Origin: Anaerolineae bacterium
GTDB lineage: Bacteria > Chloroflexota > Anaerolineae > Aggregatilineales > Aggregatilineaceae
Assembly (NCBI GenBank): GCA_016929355.1
Contig: JAFGJA010000257.1
Span: 1 to 30,622 of the forward strand
Length of the DNA: 30,622 nt
Direction: 5' to 3'
Program-made: the position numbers and the translations under genes
In this document: positions 25,133 through 30,622 of the stretch, in pieces
Layout: the number at the start of each line of letters is the position of its first letter
Position numbering within the stretch: the first letter of the stretch is position 1
Notes under the pieces: generated by a model
What the model saw: only the letters and a program-made list of their open reading frames with translations
Databases searched by the model: none
Told to the model about the DNA's origin: nothing

Positions 25133-26947
25133 TTACGGGTTGACTAATTCCAGGTTATAGAGACACGCAATACCCCAACCATCGGTGCAGTCCATCGGTG
25201 GCACGGGCGGTTCGGTACCATCACCGTCAAACGGGAAGTTGGTCCAAACGCTTTCGTTTACCGTGTGGAAGGACTGCGGACGGTACATGAGTGTGAACGA
25301 CGGAACATCGGTCAGGTACATTTTGACCAGTTCCGTATACAGTTCAACAACTTTATCAGGATCGGTTTCAGTCGGGATCGCCTGAATCAACGCATCGGCC
25401 TCAGGATTGACATAGCCACCCCAATTGCCGCTCCAGTTGCTGGTCATACCAACCCACTCAGAACTGAGCATGTTGCGGATACGGCCCCAAGGTTCGGTTG
25501 GGCCAGCGCCATTGCTCCACATCATGAAGATGTCGTAGCCTTCCGGCAACGGTTCATCGGACTTGGTAACGACGGTCTGGTACACGGACCATTCGGGGTA
25601 GTTGGTGGTGATGTCGATACCGATTTGAGCACCGGCGGCGGCAACAACTTCGATGGCCGCTTGCCAGTCCGACCACCCATTGGGGCAGGTTGCGACATAG
25701 TGTAGATTCACGCCATCCACTTCACGCCAACCATCACCATCGCTGTCCACAACACCAGCTTCGTCGAGGAGCGCCTTCGCGCCTTCGATGTCGTTACCAA
25801 CCCATTGCAGATCGGCAACCGCTTCATGGTTATAGAGCGCTTGCTCACCGGCAGTTGGGTTCATCAGCGAACGCGGAACTTGCTCGAAGGTGGCGGACTG
25901 GTTGGTCATGGCGTTGGCAATGATCGTGGGATAATCCACGGCCATCGCAATCGCTTTACGCACCGCAACATTGTCCAGACCAACTGAAGAACCGGTCAGG
26001 TTGAAGAAAGCAGTGGGCAAGCTCGCGCCAATTTGGTAAGGAGCTTCGGGCAGATAGGTGGAAATCGCCAGACCATCTTCCAGCCAAAGGTCCTGCACAT
26101 TGGAGTTGAACTGCTGGCTAACATCCACTTCACCAGCCTTCAATGCAGTCGTACCGGCGGCATTGTCTGCAAAAATGTTATGGGCGAGATACTTAGGAGC
26201 CGGTAACTTGCCCCACATGGAGGCGTCCTGGCCCCAGTAGTTATCATCACGAACGAGAACAACTTTGCTTTCGTCAGCGAAGAACGGGCCATAAGGACCA
26301 GAAAAAACAACATCTTCGGCGATATCAGCGAGGAACGCGGTGGCATCTTCGCCAACACGCTCTTCCATCACCTGGGTCCAGGCTTTCTGGGCGACATAGT
26401 TGGCGCTAAGGTATGACTCGACGAGCAGCGGGTTAAGCGCCGCACCGTTTTCATCCAACTTCGCCTTGACAACAACGGTCATCTCGTCAACTGCGCCAAT
26501 ATCTTCGATATAAGCGACGTTGCCAGCACCCGTGGGAGTATTGTACTTGACATGGGACGCCCAGGTGTAAGCGACATCTTCTGCGGTTACCGGGGTACCA
26601 TCGTTCCAGTGCGCAGCCGGATTGAGGCTGAAGGTAATCTCAGTGCGAGCATCGTTCCATGCAAATGGACCATTAGCCAGCAGCGGATAGACCTGCCCGT
26701 CGAGCATGTTGTACAGGTAGGGCGATTCAAACATAGTGACGCGCGCGCTGGCTCCCTGTGCGATAGCCATCGCGTTATTCATGCTGCTTGAGTAGGGATT
26801 CCACCCCACAACCGCGCCCCACTGCTGACCATTGAAGTACAGCGTTTCATTGCGGGGCAATGTTTCCTGAGCGAGTGACGGCAGAGCCGCCGCCATCATC
26901 GCTACAACAACCAATAACGTGACGATAGTAAAACGGGTAACTTTCAT
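25133..26947 (-). CDS. Extracellular solute-binding protein, family 5 (DppA/OppA-like)
   Basis: A 604-residue exported protein from ATG 26947, with AGGAG 9 bases upstream. A Sec signal peptide (basic MKVTR, hydrophobic core to about residue 20) ends in ALPSLA, with cleavage probably after residue 26. There is no lipobox Cys. Family 5 motifs include the N-terminal AVVGWNPYSSS, the VTAEDVAYTWAS and VAVRKAIAMAVDYPTII stretches and a C-terminal TDVPSFTLMYRP. It binds the substrate and delivers it to the dpp-type permease encoded downstream. Family 5 proteins carry peptides or oligosaccharides. The LacI gene and carbohydrate-gene remnants next door favour an oligosaccharide, but the ligand is not known. 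Confidence 0.93.
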   Translation of the reverse strand: MKVTRFTIVTLLVVVAMMAAALPSLAQETLPRNETLYFNGQQWGAVVGWNPYSSSMNNAMAIAQGASARVTMFESPYLYNMLDGQVYPLLANGPFAWNDARTEITFSLNPAAHWNDGTPVTAEDVAYTWASHVKYNTPTGAGNVAYIEDIGAVDEMTVVVKAKLDENGAALNPLLVESYLSANYVAQKAWTQVMEERVGEDATAFLADIAEDVVFSGPYGPFFADESKVVLVRDDNYWGQDASMWGKLPAPKYLAHNIFADNAAGTTALKAGEVDVSQQFNSNVQDLWLEDGLAISTYLPEAPYQIGASLPTAFFNLTGSSVGLDNVAVRKAIAMAVDYPTIIANAMTNQSATFEQVPRSLMNPTAGEQALYNHEAVADLQWVGNDIEGAKALLDEAGVVDSDGDGWREVDGVNLHYVATCPNGWSDWQAAIEVVAAAGAQIGIDITTNYPEWSVYQTVVTKSDEPLPEGYDIFMMWSNGAGPTEPWGRIRNMLSSEWVGMTSNWSGNWGGYVNPEADALIQAIPTETDPDKVVELYTELVKMYLTDVPSFTLMYRPQSFHTVNESVWTNFPFDGDGTEPPVPPMDCTDGWGIACLYNLELVNP

Positions 26948-27013
26948 TGCATTTATCTCCTGGTGAAATAAATCAAAACACTAATAGCTAGCCGACTTCC
27001 AACCGGTAATCGG

Positions 27014-27027
27014 TGGAACCGTTTACA
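27014..27027. promoter_or_regulatory. Cre-like LacI-family operator upstream of the binding-protein gene
   Basis: On the minus strand the site reads TGTAAACGGTTCCA. It fits the catabolite-repression-type pattern TGWAANCGNTNNCA with central CG, 67 bases before the binding-protein start codon. It differs in its arms from the palindromes near the lacI-type gene, so another LacI-family protein may bind here. Confidence 0.45.
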
Positions 27028-27147
27028 GTGAACCGAATACGTGTCTTCGTCTTTTGTCCATCACCTCCCTCTATCCTGAAAAACAGGCTTATTCATACTG
27101 CGGTGTGAACTAGCGTTGCTCTTCACAAATTTTCCGCGTATCCAAGA

Positions 27148-27156
27148 ATTATACCA
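27148..27156 (-). promoter_or_regulatory. Candidate extended -10 promoter of the importer operon
   Basis: On the minus strand TGGTATAAT: a perfect TATAAT with the TGn extension, just beyond the lacI-type stop codon. No good -35 is seen. It would give a leader of about 195 bases. The 210-base gap to the binding-protein gene also contains the cre-like site and a 12-codon open frame at about 27027-27062. Confidence 0.5.
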
Positions 27157-27158
27157 AT

Positions 27159-28199
27159 TTATGGGACATAATTACCGTTATTAAATTTCATTGCGCCACA
27201 GGTCGCCCGGATAATGAGTTGGGTGGGCAAAATCGTATGGCGTGGCGGAACCGGTCCTGTTTCCAGCAAATCAATCAATGTCTCAACCGCCAGCATTCCA
27301 TTCTGATTCACCGGCTGGCGAATCGTGGTGAGCGGCGGATCAGCGATAGTAGCGGGCGAAAGATCATCAAATCCAACAATGGCTATATCGTCGGGGATCG
27401 TCAAGTTTGCTTCATGAATGGCTTGAATAGCGCCCAATGCCATTGTATCTGTCGCCACAAAAACGGCATCAGGATGATGAGGTAATAATTGGCGCATCGC
27501 CGTATAACCACCATCGCGCGTGAAATCGCCATATACGACCAGATTATCTTCTATGGAGCGATCACGTTCAGCGAGCGCCTTAGTATAGCCCTCGTAACGA
27601 TCCATACTGGTTGTTGAGCTCATTGGCCCCGTGATGGTAGCAACACGCTGATAACCAAGACGGAGCAAATGTGACACCGCCATGTATGCACCCGCCACAT
27701 TGTCCACATCGACAAAACTAGTATAAGCCTTATCAAGAGGGCGACCTACATAAACTGCCGGAATTTTGCGCGCAATTATTTGGGGAATGAGCGGATCGGT
27801 TATTTTATCCGCCGTGACGATCAGACCATCCAACAAACCTGTGCCCAATGCGCGCTGATAAACCTGATCTTGCTCCTCTTGTGAGTGGAAAACAAACAGC
27901 GCCAGCGTATAATCATGCATATTGCAGGCACGCGAAATACCCGTGATTAACGCGGCAAAATAGGGATCCGTAAAAATGAGATCGGCGCGACTGGGAATAA
28001 TCAAACCAAGGATATTTGAACGCCGGGAGACTAACATGCGGGCTGCTTGATTTGGTTGATAGCCAGTTTCCTCAATAACTTTGAGTACCCGTTCGCGGTA
28101 TTTGGGAGATACACGCTCAGGCTTATTCACAACTCGTGAAACCGTTGCGCGCGAAACTCCGGCTAGTTTGGCAACTTCTTCAAGCGTAAGTTTACTCAT
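27159..28199 (-). CDS. LacI-family transcriptional regulator
   Basis: A 346-residue protein. The frame is open to 28367, but the LacI family begins at MSKLTLEEVAKLAGVS, so I take ATG 28199. Residues 5-25 form the helix-turn-helix (VSRATVSRVVN) and 48-58 the hinge helix (QPNQAARMLVS) that inserts at a central CG. A periplasmic-binding-protein-like sugar-sensing domain occupies the remainder: DPYFAALITGI, DGLIV, GFDDLSPATIADPPLTTIRQP. It is transcribed in the same direction as the importer operon and is separated from it by 210 bases. It probably represses itself through palindromes in its promoter, and the importer too, until an inducing sugar binds. Confidence 0.93.
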   Translation of the reverse strand: MSKLTLEEVAKLAGVSRATVSRVVNKPERVSPKYRERVLKVIEETGYQPNQAARMLVSRRSNILGLIIPSRADLIFTDPYFAALITGISRACNMHDYTLALFVFHSQEEQDQVYQRALGTGLLDGLIVTADKITDPLIPQIIARKIPAVYVGRPLDKAYTSFVDVDNVAGAYMAVSHLLRLGYQRVATITGPMSSTTSMDRYEGYTKALAERDRSIEDNLVVYGDFTRDGGYTAMRQLLPHHPDAVFVATDTMALGAIQAIHEANLTIPDDIAIVGFDDLSPATIADPPLTTIRQPVNQNGMLAVETLIDLLETGPVPPRHTILPTQLIIRATCGAMKFNNGNYVP

Positions 28200-28229
28200 T
28201 AAACAAAACCCTAAAAATAATACCTTTTT

Positions 28230-28243
28230 TGAGAGCGCTCTAT
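28230..28243. promoter_or_regulatory. LacI-family operator O1
   Basis: Palindrome TGAGAGCGCTCTAT, with a central CG between 28236 and 28237. It lies in the lacI-type leader, about 31 bases before the start codon. Confidence 0.65.
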
Positions 28244-28313
28244 ACACATATATATTGATTAAAGCGCCAATTCGCCATAAAAACTCTTTATTAGCGAGTA
28301 TATTTTGCTTTTT

Positions 28314-28328
28314 TGAGAGCGTTCTCTG
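28314..28328. promoter_or_regulatory. LacI-family operator O2 at the regulator's transcription start
   Basis: TGAGAGCGTTCTCTG with GAGA/TCTC arms, preceded by the same TTTTT run as O1. It begins 7 bases past the -10 hexamer, so it covers the start point. Its centre is 84 bases (about eight helical turns) from that of O1. Confidence 0.7.
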
Positions 28329-28334
28329 ATATTC

Positions 28335-28363
28335 AGCATAGCAAGGTTTGATCCGAATGTCAA
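28335..28363 (-). promoter_or_regulatory. Promoter of the LacI-family gene
   Basis: On the minus strand TTGACA (28358-28363), a 17-base spacer, then TATGCT (28335-28340). This is a near-consensus sigma-70 promoter. Start point is expected near 28328, inside operator O2. Confidence 0.8.
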
Positions 28364-28408
28364 GCAATTTTTAATCGAAGATGCCCCATCAAATCGACTT
28401 TGGCGGAA

Positions 28409-28424
28409 ATGGAGACCGTTCTCA
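28409..28424. promoter_or_regulatory. Possible LacI-family operator O3
   Basis: ATGGAGACCGTTCTCA carries the same GAGA/TCTC arms and central CG as O2. Its centre is 97 bases upstream of O2, behind the -35. One arm deviates, so this is weaker than O1 and O2. Confidence 0.4.
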
Positions 28425-28466
28425 CCCATTGAGGAAGCTGCAAGCTGCCAACTTACATGCGGGTTG

Positions 28467-28562
28467 TTAATGCGTGATCACACGGAGGCGTGCGTTTTCG
28501 TCACGATAATCGCTCGGTGTGGTTTGCATATAGCGTTTAAAGATTCTACGGAAATAATATGA
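28467..28562 (-). pseudogene. C-terminal remnant of an AraC-family regulator
   Basis: About 31 codons in frame to a TAA at 28467-28469. The frame reads SYYFRRIFKRYMQTTPSDYRD and ends about eleven residues later. This is the last helix-turn-helix of AraC/XylS regulators (pattern YFxRxFKxxxGxTPxxYR). Everything upstream of it is missing: the frame stops at once where a glycosidase fragment begins. No ribosome site or start exists, so it cannot be expressed. Confidence 0.75.
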
Positions 28563-28773
28563 TCAGCTAGAAAGAACAGACCACATTGATGCATGGCGGC
28601 TTGATCCCAATCGGGAACGGCCCAAACACCGTAGTGTGATCGATATGTTCTGGGATTCCGATTCCGGCAAATGGTTGGAAGCGGTAGCCTATAGTCTCCA
28701 CACAAACCCTGATCCCGCGCTGGAAAAACAGGCAGATGATCTGATCGATCTGATCGCCAGCGCCCTGATGCAG
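28558..28773 (+). pseudogene. Internal fragment of a GH127 beta-L-arabinofuranosidase (DUF1680)
   Basis: About 72 codons, plus-strand frame beginning YDQLERTDHIDAWRLDP. It continues with FWDSDSGKWLEAVAYSL and PDPALEKQADDLIDLIASA. These match the conserved N-terminal part of GH127 enzymes (YEQLERTGRID, F-DSD-KWLEAAAY, PDPELE...IDLIAAAQ). The family is about 600-700 residues long; both its start and the following PDGYLNTY region are missing. Intact members remove terminal L-arabinofuranose from plant-type glycans. Confidence 0.75.
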
Positions 28774-28783
28774 ATACCTCTTA

Positions 28784-29021
28784 TCATTTTCTATCGCCTC
28801 GACCACCGCCACCAAAGCCACCGTCTGCAATCAGAGTGAATTGACCACCGGTAATCAGCACATTCGTCACAGCCTGGATCGCGTCACCGCCAGCCGTCAC
28901 GCTAATTATTCCATTCTCAATGGTGATATACCCCTTAGTAGCATCTTCCTCGTTATCAGATTTTAAGCCGTCACCCTGCGCATTCACCGTGATCTGGCCG
29001 TTATAGGCTTTTCTTTCTCAT
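28784..29021 (-). pseudogene. Internally deleted gene for a secreted carbohydrate-binding protein (Cthe_2159-like)
   Basis: On the minus strand, AAGGAG (29028-29033) is followed 6 bases later by ATG 29021 and the start MRKKSL, typical of a signal peptide. A stop comes at once where the sequence joins another stretch in the same frame. That stretch reads YNGQITVNAQGDGLKSDNEE, then KGYITIENGIISVTAGGDAIQA and VLITGGQFTL. It resembles the beta-helical carbohydrate-binding family of Clostridium thermocellum Cthe_2159. The middle and probably the end of the gene are gone. Only the ribosome site and first six codons are original 5' sequence. Confidence 0.6.
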
Positions 29022-29039
29022 GAGTTACTCCTTATGCGT

Positions 29040-29318
29040 TGCCGGTTTCAGACCAAAACAGTTGCCTGAAAACAGTCTGATTTGAACTTTGCCGGCGACA
29101 TGATCAGGTTGTCGATCCCCGACACCGATTGGCAGATTAGCGCGCACTATCCGGCTTAGAAAATGTTCAGACCAACTTAAAGATTATTGAAATGAGAAAA
29201 TTTGTGAGCGCACCATCGCCTGCGTCCCATCAAGGTAATACATTGCGCTGCGTCACAAAGCCGACTTAGTGCTGCTCAAGCCGGTTAGCTATGTGCCCGC
29301 GCAAAATGTAAAAACCTC
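29040..29318. other. Non-coding stretch with possible small gene remnants
   Basis: I see no intact gene. A plus-strand open stretch at 29239-29322 (YIALRHKADLVLLKPVSYVP) resembles the last strand and helix of a response-regulator receiver domain, but it is short and lacks a start. A 19-codon frame at 29100-29159 has no recognisable identity. This stretch looks like continued decay of the same locus. Confidence 0.3.
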
Positions 29319-29347
29319 TTGACATAAAATAAATTACCAACTATATT
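29319..29347 (+). promoter_or_regulatory. Strong promoter of the MarR-family gene
   Basis: TTGACA (29319-29324), a 17-base spacer, then TATATT (29342-29347). It has a perfect -35 and ideal spacing. Start point is expected near 29354, only about 2 bases ahead of the first in-frame ATG. Confidence 0.8.
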
Positions 29348-29386
29348 GATAATCAATGCGGTTGATAATCAATATGGTTGATAAAT
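29345..29386. repeat. 16-bp-spaced palindromes overlapping the MarR promoter and start
   Basis: ATTGATAATCAAT (29345-29357) is a perfect palindrome around a central A. GTTGATAATCAAT (29361-29373) repeats it exactly 16 bases on. A partial copy, GTTGATAAAT, begins at 29377, again 16 bases on. They overlap the -10, the start point and the first codons, the usual place for MarR self-repression. Confidence 0.75.
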
Positions 29387-29868
29387 ATATGGATGCGTCT
29401 TGGACAATTCATCGGCTGGCAGGTGAACTACTGGATTTAGGCCCCATGTTGGGACGAACCGTATCACACCACGCCCGAACCATCAATAAGGATGAAGCAA
29501 CCCTGATGCAAGTCAAGGTGCTATTTCTTTTGATCAAACACCCCCTGACCGTTAGCAAATTAGCTCAAACTCGCCGCGTGAGTTTACAGGCCGCCAGCGC
29601 CCTGGTACAAGGACTGGTCGAGCGTGGTTGGGTTACACGCACACCCGATCCCAACGACAGACGGCAAGCCCTGTTAGAAGTCACCCCGGAAGGACTGGCC
29701 CGCGCTGAGTTTGCTAAGGGGCAGATGGTGAGTTATCTGGTCGGGTCACTGGATGGGCTTGAACCAGAAGAAATCGCCGCCGCCAGTATATTTTTACCGG
29801 CGGTAAAGCGCGTTTTGCTCGAAAATCTATCCGGCGATGATTGCCCTGATGATATACCCGATAACTGA
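29356..29868 (+). CDS. MarR-family transcriptional regulator
   Basis: A 170-residue protein at most. Three ATGs are possible (29356, 29374, 29389) and none has a clear ribosome site. The promoter predicts a transcript starting near 29354, so the first would be almost leaderless. The family's winged helix is clear: TVSKLAQTRRVSLQAASALVQGLVERGWVTR, then the wing DPNDRRQALLEVTPEG (about residues 65-115), flanked by dimerisation helices. It probably represses itself through the palindromes over its start, and also the ABC exporter gene 160 bases downstream, a common MarR-efflux arrangement. The ligand is unknown. Confidence 0.9.
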   Translation: MRLIINMVDKYMDASWTIHRLAGELLDLGPMLGRTVSHHARTINKDEATLMQVKVLFLLIKHPLTVSKLAQTRRVSLQAASALVQGLVERGWVTRTPDPNDRRQALLEVTPEGLARAEFAKGQMVSYLVGSLDGLEPEEIAAASIFLPAVKRVLLENLSGDDCPDDIPDN

Positions 29869-29946
29869 ATTGATACAGGACTAAAAATCTTTACTGGCTC
29901 CGCTAAACTTATTCCCTTTTGCTGCGTAAAGTATTTTATATCTCGC

Positions 29947-29974
29947 ACCCCGTCAGGTATGCGCTTGGCGGGGT
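29947..29974 (+). terminator. Hairpin between the MarR gene and the ABC exporter gene
   Basis: A 9-bp stem with one G-T pair (29947-29955 with 29966-29974) and a 10-base loop. No T run follows, so it may be a partial terminator or a structure that tunes expression of the exporter gene. Confidence 0.4.
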
Positions 29975-30029
29975 TATACCGATGGATTGGGTAACAAACT
30001 GCATATCTCTACTGAGGAAATACAGAACT

Positions 30030-30622
30030 ATGCTGCGACTCGCTAAATATCTCAAACCATTTTTGCTCATGCTCATTATCACCCTGTTCCTGTTGTTTGT
30101 GCAGGCCATGAGCAATCTAACGCTGCCTGACTATATGGCGCGCATCGTCAATGTTGGCATCCAACAAAGCGGCATCGAAAACGCTGTGCCGGATGCCATC
30201 CGCCAGAGCCAGATGAACGAACTCATCCTGTTTATGACCGAGGATGAGCAAACCCAGGTACTTCAACAGTACACGCTGGTTGATCAACAATCCGATGATT
30301 ACCAGCACTACGTCAAAGATTACCCCACTCTGGCCGAGCAACCGATCTATGTTTTGGATGATGTTTCCGATGAAGACATCGACCAACTGAATCCGGTAAT
30401 GGGTACGGCATTACTGGCTTTATCTGGGGCAAGTCGCGCGGCAGAGGGCGAAACACCGGTTGATCCCGCCGATCTCCCGGCTGAAGCACGCCAACAAATA
30501 CGCAGCACGATTGAACAAAAATACGCGACGATGGGCACAAGCAGCATTATCCAGGCCGCCGCCGCGCTCTTGAAAGCCGAGTATGTCGCCCTCGGCGTTG
30601 ACACCGATGATGTTCAGAATCA
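30030..30622 (+). CDS. ABC exporter, permease-ATPase fusion (N-terminal part; truncated by window)
   Basis: An ATG at 30030 with GAGGAA upstream opens a frame that runs to the window edge (197 codons). It begins MLRLAKYLKPF, then a transmembrane helix (about 11-30) and TLPDYMARIVNVGIQQSGIENAVP. This N-terminus is characteristic of MsbA/LmrA-like multidrug ABC half-transporters of Firmicutes and Chloroflexi, which carry a large soluble insert between the first two helices. The rest seen (about 45-197) is that hydrophilic insert, rich in acidic residues and Gln. The remaining helices and ATPase domain are beyond the edge. The MarR gene upstream suggests drug-inducible efflux; often a second half-transporter follows. 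Confidence 0.8.
   Translation, partial: MLRLAKYLKPFLLMLIITLFLLFVQAMSNLTLPDYMARIVNVGIQQSGIENAVPDAIRQSQMNELILFMTEDEQTQVLQQYTLVDQQSDDYQHYVKDYPTLAEQPIYVLDDVSDEDIDQLNPVMGTALLALSGASRAAEGETPVDPADLPAEARQQIRSTIEQKYATMGTSSIIQAAAALLKAEYVALGVDTDDVQN

Noticed and set aside
28200..28367. 56-codon N-terminal extension of the LacI-type gene
   Set aside because: It covers the operators and promoter; LacI proteins begin at the helix-turn-helix, which starts at ATG 28199.
28478..28830. Minus-strand open frames of 75 and 87 codons
   Set aside because: They run antisense through the GH127 fragment and out of frame with the AraC tail; they are shadows.
28467..29040. Insertion sequence or transposase remnant causing the gene decay
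   Set aside because: I see no terminal inverted repeats or transposase motifs at the junctions; simple deletions explain them.
29345..29386. CRISPR-like array from the 16-base repeats
   Set aside because: Units are too short, abut without unique spacers and overlap a promoter; they fit operator repeats.

Overview
The window looks like a chromosomal segment of a moderate-GC member of the Chloroflexota, probably Anaerolineae-like. This rests on gene content (stand-alone rplJ-rplL, TreS, a GyrB intein, tandem dynamin-like GTPases, a LacI-controlled dpp-type sugar/peptide transporter) and protein style. No rRNA or other marker confirms it, so the assignment is an inference. I saw no tRNA, rRNA, CRISPR array or intact insertion sequence.

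Left part (1-6276, minus strand): one apparent operon reads leftward. It encodes a GH13 alpha-glycosidase, a nucleoside (uridine-type) kinase with a threonyl-tRNA-synthetase-like N-terminus, and two adjacent dynamin-like GTPases; the second runs off the window. Diverging from it is the ribosomal stalk operon rplJ-rplL (6703-7764). It has a recognisable promoter, an L10-binding leader RNA, an attenuator hairpin and a terminator.

Middle part (7858-20742): mostly housekeeping and conserved genes. In order these are a membrane protein and a soluble protein of unknown function, trehalose synthase (treS), a zinc-ribbon/FHA protein, a TPR protein, an RmlA-like sugar nucleotidyltransferase, gyrB carrying a 192-residue mini-intein, a SAM hydrolase, murA, a DUF89 phosphatase-like protein and an XRE-cupin regulator. 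MurA has Asp where most homologues have the catalytic Cys, which predicts intrinsic fosfomycin resistance.

Right part (20807-30622): a five-gene dpp/opp-type ABC importer reads leftward from a substrate-binding protein gene at 26947, with a LacI-family regulator upstream. The regulator gene has a near-consensus promoter and three similar palindromic operators. Beyond it, 28467-29021 is a gene graveyard. It holds the tail of an AraC regulator, an internal piece of a GH127 beta-L-arabinofuranosidase and an internally deleted carbohydrate-binding-protein gene. Their orientations are explained by a few deletions that erased an arabinoside-utilisation locus. The importer and LacI gene are probably the surviving part of a plant-oligosaccharide uptake locus. 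The window ends with a MarR regulator, which has a strong promoter overlapped by 16-bp-spaced palindromes, and the start of an ABC exporter it probably controls.
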